Source: Streptomyces sp. NA02950 (GTDB taxonomy: Bacteria > Actinomycetota > Actinomycetes > Streptomycetales > Streptomycetaceae). From it: a stretch of DNA of 64,000 nt. Where the stretch lies: NCBI RefSeq assembly GCF_013364155.1, contig NZ_CP054916.1, positions 3,096,501-3,160,500 on the forward strand, read 5' to 3'. Shown piece after piece: positions 9,051 through 17,749 of this stretch (the stretch's first letter is position 1; each line of letters begins with the position of its first letter). The notes under the pieces are model-generated. The model saw nothing but the letters and a program-made list of their open reading frames with translations, was not told the DNA's origin and made no database searches. The position numbers and the translations under genes are program-made.

Positions 9051-10484
9051 CTACTGCCAGGCGCGGACCAGGTCTTCCGGGCCCCAGTGCGCCGCGAGCG
9101 GCAGGCCGTCCTCAACGCCACAGCGGGAGACGGCCACGAGCGGGGTGTCCGGTTCGGCGCCGGACACCGCGAGCATGTCCCGAGCCAGGGCGTCGTACTC
9201 GCGTCGGCCGAAGGACTGCGACTCCAGCCACTTGATCGAGCCGATGAAGTGCACCGCGCCCGCGACCGGTTCGCGGTCGGCGCCGATCAGGTCGATCTCG
9301 GGGTTGTTCTGACGGTTCCACCAGCCGCCGACCGCTTCCGTGTGGGGCCATCGGTCATCGGGGAGCAGGCGCAGCAGCGACTCGCGGATGACCGGCTCGA
9401 CCGCACGGCCTCGCCACGTGGTCCAGGAGCGCTCGATGCGCTCCAGCGCCAGATCGCCGCGGCCGCGCTCGATGAGCGGGATTCCCCGTTGCAGGAAGGC
9501 CAGCCAGAAACGAAGGTACGGGTCGGCGATCCGGTAGCGCTTGTTCTTGGTGTCGGCCTTGGCGGAGAGCGGGAGGTCGGTGGCCAGGATGCGCTTGGCC
9601 TGCAGGATGTGCAGCAATGGCGACAGGGTCCCGGAGGGCAAGGCACCCGCGCCTCCGGCCTGCGCGGCGATGGTGGAGAAGGTCCGCTCGCCGCTGCCGA
9701 CCGCCTCCAGCACCGCTCGCGAATGCGAGGCTTCGGGGAACTCGCCCAGGAGTGAGAGTTCGCCTGCCATCAGTAGCGGCGACAGAGGGTTGGCCACGGC
9801 CTCGCGCAAGAAGTCCGTACGGCCCATTCCCGGTCGCCACGACTGGACGATCTCGGGGAAGCCCCCCGTGATCAAGAGCGCGTCCACCGCGTCCGCCGCA
9901 TCCAGAGAGGTCATGGCCTGCACATCGGCCAGGTGCAGCGGACGTACGGTCATCTTCGCGGCCCGGCCGAAGAACGGACGGCCGTACGACTGCAGCGCCT
10001 CCATCACCGACATGTCGCTGCCCACCAGGATCAGCAGAACCGGCTTGGCGGACAGGTGACGGTCCCAGACCGTCTGCAGCGCCCCTTCGAATTCCTGGTC
10101 CTGCTCCACCAGCCACGGCACTTCGTCGATCACCGCGACGCTCGGGGCATCGTCCGGCACCGCGACGGCCAGGGACCGCAGCGCCTGGTTCCAGTCCGCT
10201 GCGTGCAGCCCGGCCACCAGTTCCGCCCCGGGCAGCGCGGACTGCGCGAGCGCCACGGAGAAGTCCGCTCGCTCGGCGACGGCGTTACGTCCCCGGGTCG
10301 CCTGGAAGACCACGTACGGAACGCCGGACCGGTCGCAGAACTCCTGGACCAGACGAGACTTCCCCACCCGACGCCGCCCCGTCATGATCACAGCCTGGCC
10401 CCGGGTGGCTCCCGCGCCCCCGGTCACGACGCCCAGTTGCCTGGATAGGAGATCGAGGTCAGCGACCCTGCCCTTGAAGTCCAT
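9051..10484 (-). CDS. DUF234-type AAA ATPase (archaeal ATPase-like)
   Basis: A 477-aa P-loop ATPase starting at the ATG at 10484 (MDFKGRVADLDLL), chosen for the GGAGG 10 bases upstream. Walker A TGRRRVGKS at about 35-43; Walker B SVAVIDEVPWL with Asp120/Glu121; a winged-helix-like middle region; and a C-terminal DUF234 domain with NPEIDLIG...IKW, which resembles a PD-(D/E)xK nuclease core. These proteins are widespread on mobile and accessory loci, and their role is not well defined (DNA handling or toxin-like activities have been suggested). An AT-rich palindromic control region precedes it, and the neighbouring SWIM gene is broken. Confidence 0.85.
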   Translation of the reverse strand: MDFKGRVADLDLLSRQLGVVTGGAGATRGQAVIMTGRRRVGKSRLVQEFCDRSGVPYVVFQATRGRNAVAERADFSVALAQSALPGAELVAGLHAADWNQALRSLAVAVPDDAPSVAVIDEVPWLVEQDQEFEGALQTVWDRHLSAKPVLLILVGSDMSVMEALQSYGRPFFGRAAKMTVRPLHLADVQAMTSLDAADAVDALLITGGFPEIVQSWRPGMGRTDFLREAVANPLSPLLMAGELSLLGEFPEASHSRAVLEAVGSGERTFSTIAAQAGGAGALPSGTLSPLLHILQAKRILATDLPLSAKADTKNKRYRIADPYLRFWLAFLQRGIPLIERGRGDLALERIERSWTTWRGRAVEPVIRESLLRLLPDDRWPHTEAVGGWWNRQNNPEIDLIGADREPVAGAVHFIGSIKWLESQSFGRREYDALARDMLAVSGAEPDTPLVAVSRCGVEDGLPLAAHWGPEDLVRAWQ

Positions 10485-10510
10485 CCCTGCCGTACCTCCG
10501 GCCACCTATC

Positions 10511-10552
10511 AAACATAGTTTCGATCTTACGTAGATTGAATCTTACTTAGAT
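10511..10552 (-). promoter_or_regulatory. AT-rich promoter with two tandem 13-bp palindromes
   Basis: ATCTTACGTAGAT (10524-10536) and ATCTTACTTAGAT (10540-10552) are near-identical imperfect palindromes with a 16-base period, next to AAAC-ATA-GTTT (10511-10521). The AT content contrasts sharply with the surroundings. They lie 30-70 bases upstream of the DUF234 ATPase start and look like a dimeric repressor operator; the repressor is not identified in the window. Confidence 0.6.
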
Positions 10553-11084
10553 GCTAGCGCGCTTCTTCGTGCGCCGCAGGCGACTTCGGCATCGACAGGG
10601 GCGGCTCCCATATGCAGCGGTCGAAGCACCGATCGGCTACGCGCTCGCTCGATTCACCGGGACGACCGCCTGGATCACCAGCTCACCGCCCACCAATGGG
10701 TCGGTTCGCCCTCATGTACGCCCAGCGGCTGAGAGCGGGGTCTTCGCGTATGTGCGGCTGTCCGGCCGCCCGGCCGGGGCGCCCGGAGGGTGACGGGACG
10801 GCCCAGCCGTCGTCCCCCGGCCAGGAGTTCAGCGAGCAGGCCGCTGACGCGACGAAGAATCACGCGCCAATTCCCCTGCTTCAGCGGGCAATTGACGGCT
10901 CTGGTCACCCTGAGCCCAAAACTCGGTCACCACCCGACGCACCGGCCGTGAGAGAACAGCCGACCTCGGCGGCTCCCTGCGGGAGAGAGCCGACCTAGAC
11001 CAATGGCGCATTTGGCGTTTTTCGGGTCAAGCACCGATGCTGGGGAGGTTCCCCGCTCCCCGTCCCCCTCCACGGAGCCTCCCC
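10553..11084. other. Gene-free stretch between ATPase and permease
   Basis: About 530 bases with no convincing gene; frames crossing it show no recognisable domains and no good ribosome binding site. A hairpin CTCCC-TGC-GGGAG (10973-10985) with outer CGG/CCG arms precedes a T-rich patch near 11010-11020. It may be a degenerate remnant of the accessory insertion. No second copy of the tRNA-Arg 3' end was found here. Confidence 0.4.
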
Positions 11085-12596
11085 ATGCCCGAATCCCCCA
11101 CGGACATAGCCACCGGTGCGCCGGACGCCCCCGACGCGGGCGTCGACGCGGGCGCCGTCGAGACGCGTGGTATCGAGCCGGTGCCGGAGAGCGAGCGTCA
11201 CGGGCGCGTGCGCGAGCTCTTTCCCACCTGGGTGGCGGCGAACATCAGTGTGCTGTTGCTCACCATGGGGGCCGGTCTGGTCGTCTCCGGGGGGCTGAAC
11301 ATCTGGCAGGTCCTGGTGGCGGCCGTCTGCGCGCCTCTGGTGTCGTACGGGATCGTCGGCGTGCTGTCGATCGCGGGCAAGCGCGGGGGTTCCCCGGGCA
11401 TGACGCTCTCGCGTGCCGTCTTCGGGCAGCGCGGCAACCTGCTGCCCGGTGTGGTCACCTGGATCGCCCGCTGGGGGTGGGAGACGATCAATGCGGTGAC
11501 GGGAGCGTACGCGCTGCTGACCATCCTGGACCTGCTCTTCGGGATCAAGAGCGGTACCGGCCTGATCCTGGCGGCGCTGCTGCTCTTCGTCGGGGCCACC
11601 TTCGCGGTCAGCGGCATGGGCCGCAAGGCGCTGCTGGTGTGCAACCGGTGGTCGGCCTACTTCTTCGGCGGCTTCAGCCTCCTGGTCCTCGCCTTCCTGG
11701 TCACCGACACCGACTGGCACGCGGTCCTCGCCCGGCCGGCCGGCAGTACGGCCACGTTGATCGCCGGGATCGGCACCATCGCGGCCGGCGGCATCAGCTG
11801 GGCGCCCTCGGGTGCCGACTTCACCCGCTATCTGCCGCGCTCGGCGTCCGGTCGGAAGGTCGTGGCGCACACGGTCGGCGGCGCGGGCATCGTCGTCGTG
11901 CCGATGGTGCTCATGGGCGGTGTCATGGCCACGGGCACGCCGGACCTGGCGTCCGCCTCCGACCCGGTGTCGTTCATCGGTGAGCTGCTGCCGGCCTGGC
12001 TGGCGGTGCCGTATCTGATCATCGCGCTGGTGGGGATGCTGCTGATCAACAGCCTGTCGATGTACTCGGCCGGTTTCACCGCGCAGACGCTGGGCATCCG
12101 GGTGCCGCGCGCCTGGGCGGTGAGTGTGAACGCGGTGATCAGCCTGGTCGGCGGGGCTCTGCTGATGCTGGTGGCGACCAGCTTCATCAGCTCCTTCATC
12201 GCCTTCCTGACGCTGCTGGCGGTCTCCTTCTCGGCCTGGGTCGGCGTCTTCGGCGTCGACATGCTGCGCGGCCGGACCTACGACGGCCAGGCGCTGATGG
12301 ACACCACCCGCGGCAGCGCCTACTGGTACCGGGGCGGCTTCGCCTGGCAGGCCGTGACCGCCTGGGCCGTGGCCCTGACCATCGGGCTGTGCCTGACCTC
12401 GGTGTCCTGGTTCTCCGGGCCGCTGTCGGGCACCTGGATCGGCCGGAACGGCCTGGGCTGGGTGGCGACGATCGCGGTCGCGGCGGGCCTGTACGCGGTG
12501 CTGCCGCGCAAGCACGGGCCGTCGGCCGCGGCACCCGGGCGCGGGCAGAGCGACGAGCACCGGGAGCGGGAGCCCGCCCCGGCTCTCGCCCGCTGA
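11085..12596 (+). CDS. Cytosine/purine permease of the NCS1 family
   Basis: A 503-aa integral membrane protein with about 12 predicted helices, of the nucleobase:cation symporter-1 type (CodB-like). The N-terminal ~45 residues are soluble and acidic (ESERHGRVRELFPTWVAANIS), followed by the first helix. A typical NCS1 segment reads SPGMTLSRAVFGQRGN, and ISWAPSGADFTRYLPR is a signature-like loop after helix 5. I start at the ATG at 11085 because a GGAG lies 9 bases upstream. Substrate could be cytosine, purines, allantoin or a related base. It is monocistronic here. Confidence 0.85.
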   Translation: MPESPTDIATGAPDAPDAGVDAGAVETRGIEPVPESERHGRVRELFPTWVAANISVLLLTMGAGLVVSGGLNIWQVLVAAVCAPLVSYGIVGVLSIAGKRGGSPGMTLSRAVFGQRGNLLPGVVTWIARWGWETINAVTGAYALLTILDLLFGIKSGTGLILAALLLFVGATFAVSGMGRKALLVCNRWSAYFFGGFSLLVLAFLVTDTDWHAVLARPAGSTATLIAGIGTIAAGGISWAPSGADFTRYLPRSASGRKVVAHTVGGAGIVVVPMVLMGGVMATGTPDLASASDPVSFIGELLPAWLAVPYLIIALVGMLLINSLSMYSAGFTAQTLGIRVPRAWAVSVNAVISLVGGALLMLVATSFISSFIAFLTLLAVSFSAWVGVFGVDMLRGRTYDGQALMDTTRGSAYWYRGGFAWQAVTAWAVALTIGLCLTSVSWFSGPLSGTWIGRNGLGWVATIAVAAGLYAVLPRKHGPSAAAPGRGQSDEHREREPAPALAR

Positions 12597-12654
12597 CCCT
12601 TCGGGCCTCCGGGCGCTGTCCGGACCGGGGGCTGCCTCGCGACGCCCTCGGCGG

Positions 12655-12790
12655 GGTTCCTCTCCGGCCTCGCGGGCCCCGGCCCCGCGGGTCCCGGCCC
12701 CGCGGGTCCCGGCCTCACTGGCCCTGGCCTCGCGAGCCCTGGCCTCACGGCCCCGCGGGTCCTGGCCTCACCGGCCCCGACGTAGCCGGG
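12655..12790. repeat. Tandem CCCGCGGGTCCCGGC-type repeats
   Basis: After the permease the sequence reiterates GGCCCCGCGGGTCCC and GGCCTCNC..CCCTGGCCTC units several times (about 12667-12780). No gene is credible. These are GC-rich, self-complementary units that could form extended secondary structure. Confidence 0.6.
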
Positions 12791-12850
12791 ATCACAGTCC
12801 TGCCCGGAATGGGGCATCGCGGCGAGCGGTTGCTTAGTACAGCACCTGCA

Positions 12851-12869
12851 TAGTTGCCAAAGTCAACTG
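12851..12869 (+). promoter_or_regulatory. Probable MarR-type operator
   Basis: TAGTTGCCAAAGTCAACTG contains inverted repeat AGTTG (12852-12856) and CAACT (12864-12868), close to the TAGTTGAC-type half-sites used by MarR/DUF24 redox regulators. It lies 20-40 bases before the Old Yellow Enzyme start. No matching regulator is adjacent. Confidence 0.5.
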
Positions 12870-12887
12870 TTTCGCCAAGGAGCCCCA

Positions 12888-14033
12888 GTGACTCTTCCCG
12901 CTTCCGCCGACCGCGCCGCTCAGATCCTGTCCCGGCCGGTCTCCCTGAACGGTCTGACCGTTCCGAACCGGATCGCCATGGCGCCCATGACCCGGCAGTT
13001 CTCCCCCGGTGGCATCCCGGGTGCGGACGTGGTGTCGTACTACGCGCGCCGGGCCGCCGCCGGCGTCGGTCTGATCGTCACCGAAGGCACGTACGTCGGG
13101 CACGAGTCGGCCGGGGAGAGCGACCGGGTCCCCCGCTTCCACGGCGAGGAGCAGCTGGCGGGCTGGGCGAAGGTCGCCGAGGCCGTGCACGCGGCGGGCG
13201 GGAAGGTCGTGCCGCAGCTGTGGCACATCGGCATGGTGCGCAAGGCCGGCAAGCCCCCGTTCCCGGATGCCCCGGCGATCGGCCCGTCCGGCATCCCCGT
13301 CGTCCCCGTCGACGACGGCACCGAGGGCGCCGAGAGCTCCGGCAAGGCGATGACGCGCCAGGACGTGGACGCGGTCATAGGGGCGTTCGCCGACGCCGCG
13401 GCCGCCGCGGAGCGCATCGGATTCGACGGGGTCGAGCTGCACGGCGCGCACGGCTACCTCATCGACCAGTTCCTGTGGTCGAAGACCAACCAGCGCACGG
13501 ACGCCTACGGCGGTGACCCGGTGGCCCGTACGACGTTCGCGGCGGAGCTCGTGGCCGCGGTGCGCGCGGCTGTCTCGCCCTCGTTCCCGGTCATCTTCCG
13601 CTACTCGCAGTGGAAGATGGGGGCGTATGACGCGAGGATCGCGACCACCCCGGAGGAGCTGGAGGCCATCCTGACCCCGCTGGCCACGGCCGGTGTCGAC
13701 GCCTTCCACGCCTCGACGCGCCGCTACTGGCTCCCGGAGTTCGACGGCTCCGACCTCAACCTCGCCGGCTGGACGAAGAAGCTCACCGGCAAGCCGGTGA
13801 TCACGGTCGGTTCGGTCGGCCTGGACGGCGAGTTCATCCGCAGCTTCCAGGGCGAGGGCGCCGCGGTGAAGGACATCGACAACCTTCTCGACCGCCTGGA
13901 GCGCGAGGAGTTCGACATGGTGGCCGTGGGCCGCGCGCTGCTCCAGGATCCCCAGTGGGCGGCGAAGGTGCTGGAGGGACGGCTCGGGGAGCTGGCCGCG
14001 TACGACGTGGCGGCGCTGCGCACGCTCAGCTGA
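12888..14033 (+). CDS. Old Yellow Enzyme family NADH:flavin oxidoreductase
   Basis: A 381-aa FMN-dependent TIM-barrel ene-reductase. The N-terminal LNGLTVPNRIAMAPMTRQF is the flavin-binding start of the barrel. HGAHGYLIDQFLW around residue 184 is the signature segment, and TNQRTDAYGG follows. The C-terminal VGRALLQDPQWA is the FMN phosphate region. GTG start at 12888 with AAGGAG 5 bases upstream. It would reduce activated C=C bonds of electrophiles using NAD(P)H; the natural substrate is unknown. A MarR-like palindrome in front suggests induction by reactive electrophiles. A strong hairpin follows the gene. Confidence 0.92.
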   Translation: MTLPASADRAAQILSRPVSLNGLTVPNRIAMAPMTRQFSPGGIPGADVVSYYARRAAAGVGLIVTEGTYVGHESAGESDRVPRFHGEEQLAGWAKVAEAVHAAGGKVVPQLWHIGMVRKAGKPPFPDAPAIGPSGIPVVPVDDGTEGAESSGKAMTRQDVDAVIGAFADAAAAAERIGFDGVELHGAHGYLIDQFLWSKTNQRTDAYGGDPVARTTFAAELVAAVRAAVSPSFPVIFRYSQWKMGAYDARIATTPEELEAILTPLATAGVDAFHASTRRYWLPEFDGSDLNLAGWTKKLTGKPVITVGSVGLDGEFIRSFQGEGAAVKDIDNLLDRLEREEFDMVAVGRALLQDPQWAAKVLEGRLGELAAYDVAALRTLS

Positions 14034-14043
14034 GTGACGGCGC

Positions 14044-14073
14044 GGGCGGCGCCCTCCTGCCGAGGCGCCGCCC
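14044..14073 (+). terminator. Hairpin terminator after the Old Yellow Enzyme gene
   Basis: GGGCGGCGCC (14044-14053) pairs perfectly with GGCGCCGCCC (14064-14073), with a 10-base loop, 10 bases past the stop codon. No T-run, as usual in this genus. Confidence 0.65.
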
Positions 14074-14172
14074 AGGCCCCCGTAGGGGCACCGCCTGCGC
14101 ACCGTCCCACTAACATCGTGTGCCGTCACGGCAGTTCACAGCCTTGGGGCTGAAGCCAGGGGGGACAGGGCG

Positions 14173-16785
14173 TTGGAAGCGTTGGGTCGGAACGAGCCCA
14201 CGGAGATCGCCGGGTACCGGGTGCGGGGCAGGCTCGGTGTCGGGGGTATGGGCGCCGTGTATCTCGCGTACACCCGCGGCGGTCAGCCCGTGGCGCTCAA
14301 GGTGATCCGTGACGAGTACGCCCAGGACCCGGAGTTCCGGCGGCGGTTCGCGCGCGAGGTCGAGGTGGCGCGGCGGGTGCAGGGGCCGTACACCGCGTCC
14401 GTGGTGGACAGCGACACCGACAGCCCGCGCCCCTGGCTCGCCAGCGCGTACGTCGCCGGGCCCGCGCTGAGTACGGCGGTGAACGCGTACGGGGCGCTGC
14501 CGCCGACCACCGTGCTCCAGCTGGTGGCCGGAGTGGCCGAGGCGCTCCAGTCGATCCACCGGGCGGGGCTGATCCACCGCGATCTGAAGCCGTCCAATGT
14601 GCTGCTGGCCTCCGACGGACCGCGCGTCATCGACTTCGGTATCGCGCACGCCATGGACGCCACGGCGCTGACCGGGCCGGACGTACGGCTGGGCACGCCC
14701 GGGTTCATGGCGCCGGAGCAGATCGCGGGGCGGGACGTCTCCCCGGCGCGGGACGTCTTCGCCCTCGGCCTGCTGGCCCATTTCGCCGCCACCGGTGCGC
14801 ACCCCTTCGGCGAGGGTTCGTCGCACGCGCTGCTGTACCGGATCGTGGCCGAGGAGCCGGACCTCGACGACTGCCCGGAGGTGCTGCGCGGACTGGTGGA
14901 CCGTTGTCTGGCGAAGGACCCGCAAGAGCGCCCGACGCCGACCGGAGTGATCGAGATCTGCCGGGAGCTGGCGGGCGAAGGGCTGTTGGAGCGCGATTCC
15001 CGGGGGTGGCTGCCCGAGGCGGTGGCCGGGCACGTGGCGCGACGGGAGCGGCGGCAGTCGGACGCGCCGAGTCCTCCCTCCGGGGCGCCGGACGGCACGG
15101 GGCCCGGCAACTCGGTGCCGGACAGCCCCGCGCGCAGCTCCATGCCGGTCAGCCCCGCGCCGGACGTCCGACCGGATGTTCAGGCCCCCAGCCCCGGCGG
15201 CGCCGCGGGCCGTGCTCCGGACCCCCGCGTTCCGCACTCCTCGGCCTCCGTCGTCCCGCCCGTCCCGTCCAGCGCCCCGCCCGCGCCTCCCGTGTACTCG
15301 CCGTACACGCCGGACTCGCCGTACGCGCCGCAGCGCTCCCAACCGCCGTCACGGTCCCGGGCGCGCGTCGCGCTGGCGGTGGTGGCTGCCCTGGCGGTGA
15401 TCGGCGGGGGTGTGTTCACCGTCGTGAAGCTCACGGGCGACGATGGTACGCACAAGGACGCCGACGCCAAGGGCGGCTCCATCGGGAGCGGCGGCAAGGG
15501 CGGTCTCGGGGACATCCTCGTGGGCGGCAAGCCGGTGACCGGTTCGAAGCACACCGCCAACGCCACGTTCCCGTACAAGCGCACGTACACCGACGGTGCC
15601 CTCTACTACCCCGTGACCGGCCAGGCGTCCCAATCCTTCGGCGCGAGTGGGCTCGAAGGGGTCTACCGCGAGGTTCTCAACGGCACGGAGGACGGTCTGA
15701 AGGCCCCGGGCAACGTCGTCACGACCGTGGATCCGGCCGTGCAGAAAGCGGCGTACGAGGCCCTGGGCGACGCCAAGGGCGCGGCCGTTGCCGTCGACCC
15801 GTCGAACGGGGAGATCCTCGGGATGGTGAGCACGCCGTCGTATGACCCGTCGTCCTTCGCCGGGAGCACCTCCGACGACCAGGAGGCCTGGCGGAAGGCC
15901 AACAACGACAAGGACAAGCCGTTGTTGAACCGCGCGCTGAGGAGTACCTACCCGCCCGGCGCGACGTTCGAGCTGGTGGTGACGGCGGCGGCGCTGGAGA
16001 ACGGTCTGTACGACTCGATCGACGAGGCCACGGAGAGCCCCGAGCCCTACGCCCTCCCCGGCAGCACCACGGTGGTGCGCAACGGGGACGGCGCGGCACA
16101 CTGCGAGAACGTCAGCCTGCGCGTCGCGCTGCGCGAATCCTGCAACACCGTCTTCGCGAAGGCGGCTTCCGACCTCGGCGAGGAGAAGCTGCGGACCATG
16201 GCGGAGAAGTTCGGCTTCAACAACAAGGAACAATTCACGCCGGTCGCGGCCGCCGAAAGCACGTACCCGAGCGGCGCCGACCGGGCGCACACCGCGCTCT
16301 CCGGCCTCGGTCAGGGCGACGTGACGGCGACCCCGCTCCAGTTGGCGATGGTGTCCGCGGCACTGGAGAACGACGGCACGCTGGTCGCGCCGCATCTGGT
16401 CTCGCGGGTGACGGACGCCGAGGGCAGGACCCTGCGCAAGGGCTCGGACCACGCCACCACCCAGGTGGTGAGCGCGGCGACGGCGGGCGCGCTGCGCTCG
16501 GCGATGGCGGACGTCATCGCCCACGGCGCGGGCCGCGCGGCCCGCGTCAGCGGCGCCGACCTCGGCGGCCAGCCGGGCACGGCCAGTGGTGCGGGCACGG
16601 GCGCGGGGGCGGGGGCGGGGGCGGCTAATTGGTTCACCTCGTACGCGCGGAGCGGCGGGGGCGGCGGCAAACGGGTGGCGATCGCGGTGGTCGTGGAGGA
16701 CGACGGCCCGGACGCGGACGGCCAGAACGGGGGCAGCCGGGCGGCCGGGACCGCCAAGCGGATCATGCGGGCGGCGATCGGCTGA
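14173..16785 (+). CDS. Membrane Ser/Thr protein kinase fused to a degenerate penicillin-binding (PbpA-like) domain
   Basis: An 870-aa protein starting at a TTG. Residues 14-265 are a Hanks-type kinase with all key residues: glycine loop GRLGVGGMG (19-27), Lys43, HRDLKPSN (135-142), DFG (154-156) and APE (180-182). A Pro/Ser-rich linker follows (295-395), then one membrane helix (399-419). The extracellular part (465-870) aligns by eye with class B PBPs of the PbpA type (YPVTG...EGVYREVLNGTED). The SxxK site reads PPGATFE (594-600), so the nucleophilic Ser is Ala597 and the Lys is Glu600. SCN (656-658) is kept, but KTG reads QPG (800-802). It is therefore probably a non-catalytic sensor of peptidoglycan or beta-lactam-like ligands controlling the kinase, analogous to PASTA kinases. 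Ligand and targets are unknown. Confidence 0.88.
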   Translation: MEALGRNEPTEIAGYRVRGRLGVGGMGAVYLAYTRGGQPVALKVIRDEYAQDPEFRRRFAREVEVARRVQGPYTASVVDSDTDSPRPWLASAYVAGPALSTAVNAYGALPPTTVLQLVAGVAEALQSIHRAGLIHRDLKPSNVLLASDGPRVIDFGIAHAMDATALTGPDVRLGTPGFMAPEQIAGRDVSPARDVFALGLLAHFAATGAHPFGEGSSHALLYRIVAEEPDLDDCPEVLRGLVDRCLAKDPQERPTPTGVIEICRELAGEGLLERDSRGWLPEAVAGHVARRERRQSDAPSPPSGAPDGTGPGNSVPDSPARSSMPVSPAPDVRPDVQAPSPGGAAGRAPDPRVPHSSASVVPPVPSSAPPAPPVYSPYTPDSPYAPQRSQPPSRSRARVALAVVAALAVIGGGVFTVVKLTGDDGTHKDADAKGGSIGSGGKGGLGDILVGGKPVTGSKHTANATFPYKRTYTDGALYYPVTGQASQSFGASGLEGVYREVLNGTEDGLKAPGNVVTTVDPAVQKAAYEALGDAKGAAVAVDPSNGEILGMVSTPSYDPSSFAGSTSDDQEAWRKANNDKDKPLLNRALRSTYPPGATFELVVTAAALENGLYDSIDEATESPEPYALPGSTTVVRNGDGAAHCENVSLRVALRESCNTVFAKAASDLGEEKLRTMAEKFGFNNKEQFTPVAAAESTYPSGADRAHTALSGLGQGDVTATPLQLAMVSAALENDGTLVAPHLVSRVTDAEGRTLRKGSDHATTQVVSAATAGALRSAMADVIAHGAGRAARVSGADLGGQPGTASGAGTGAGAGAGAANWFTSYARSGGGGGKRVAIAVVVEDDGPDADGQNGGSRAAGTAKRIMRAAIG

Positions 16786-16820
16786 CCGGCGGGTGCAACG
16801 GGGGTGCGTGCCCTCCCGGT

Positions 16821-17720
16821 TCACCCCGGCCCCGTGGGCGCACCCAGCAGCTGCCGCATCGACTCCGCCGCGCGGACTGCCGCGTCCGCGCAGCAGTTGT
16901 TGAACAGGACGTGCACCTGCTCGGCTCGTTCGGCCATTCCCTGGATGCGCGGAACCCACTCCGCCAGTTCCCCCTGTGTGTAGGTATGGCGAAACCGATC
17001 CTCTTTGGTGCCGGAACCCCAGGCGTCGTTGCGCCCGTGGAAGCGCGCCACCGCGAGCCGGGGTGAGGTGACCGGGGTGACCGGAGGTATGGAGACGGGC
17101 AGGGTCTGGGTCATGTCCACGGCCACGGCGGCCATGTCCCAGTCCGAGAGCGCCGCCACGCTCTCGGCCCACTCGTCGTCCCGCCACCAGCCGGGATGCC
17201 GGAACTCCACGGCGACGGGCCACCCCTCCGTACGTCGTGCGCAGTGATGGAGGAATGCCTTCGCCCGTGCGTCGCCCGGTGCGAACCAGGGCGGGAACTG
17301 GAAGAGCAGGGTGCCGAGGCGCTCGCTGCGCCTCAGCGGTTCGAGCGCTCCGCTGAACCGTTGCCACACCTCGTCGAGCAGCCCAGGATCGACGTCCTGG
17401 TAGCCCGCGCGCCGGCTCCGCTGCCCGTTCAGCGCGGGACGCAGATCGGCGGGCAGGGCGTTCGGGTTCGTGGGGTGCCCGGTGAGCAGGGAGAATGCCT
17501 TGACGTCGAAGCGGAAGCCGTCCGGGGTGCGTTCGGACCACAGGGCGCTGTTACGGGCGCTGGGGAGGGAGTAGTACGTGGCGTCGACCTCCACCACCGG
17601 GAACCGGGCGGCGTAATGCCGCAGCCGCCCCGCCGCGTCGCGCAGCCCCGGCGGGTACCAGCCGCTGGACAACAGAGCGCGGTCCGTCCACGAACAGGTG
17701 CCGACCAGAAACTCGTCCAT
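16821..17720 (-). CDS. DUF72 domain protein
   Basis: A 299-aa TIM-barrel protein of the DUF72 family (YecE-like). It begins MDEFLVGTCSWTDRALL and has the typical GWYPPG, FPVVEVDATYYSLPS and ...FRFDVKAFSLLTGHP segments. EFRHPGWW and the late HVLFNNCCADAAV are also family hallmarks. The ATG at 17720 is preferred; longer frames upstream overlap the neighbouring membrane gene. Biochemical function of the family is not established. It is convergent with the kinase/PBP gene, 35 bases apart. Confidence 0.9.
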   Translation of the reverse strand: MDEFLVGTCSWTDRALLSSGWYPPGLRDAAGRLRHYAARFPVVEVDATYYSLPSARNSALWSERTPDGFRFDVKAFSLLTGHPTNPNALPADLRPALNGQRSRRAGYQDVDPGLLDEVWQRFSGALEPLRRSERLGTLLFQFPPWFAPGDARAKAFLHHCARRTEGWPVAVEFRHPGWWRDDEWAESVAALSDWDMAAVAVDMTQTLPVSIPPVTPVTSPRLAVARFHGRNDAWGSGTKEDRFRHTYTQGELAEWVPRIQGMAERAEQVHVLFNNCCADAAVRAAESMRQLLGAPTGPG

Positions 17721-17749
17721 GCCCTGCCGACTACCCCGGGCCGGTGAGA

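Noticed and set aside
10553..10998. Two plus-strand frames of 80 and 128 aa
   Set aside because: No ribosome binding site, no domain, and amino-acid composition typical of non-coding GC-rich sequence.
7440..11000. An att repeat of the tRNA-Arg 3' end bounding an integrated element
   Set aside because: I looked for a second copy of GGTTCGAATCCTGCCGGGGG in this stretch and saw none, and there is no integrase, so I do not call an integrative element.
14173..16785. Active penicillin-binding transpeptidase
   Set aside because: The SxxK Ser and Lys and the KTG Lys are replaced, so transpeptidation is not expected.
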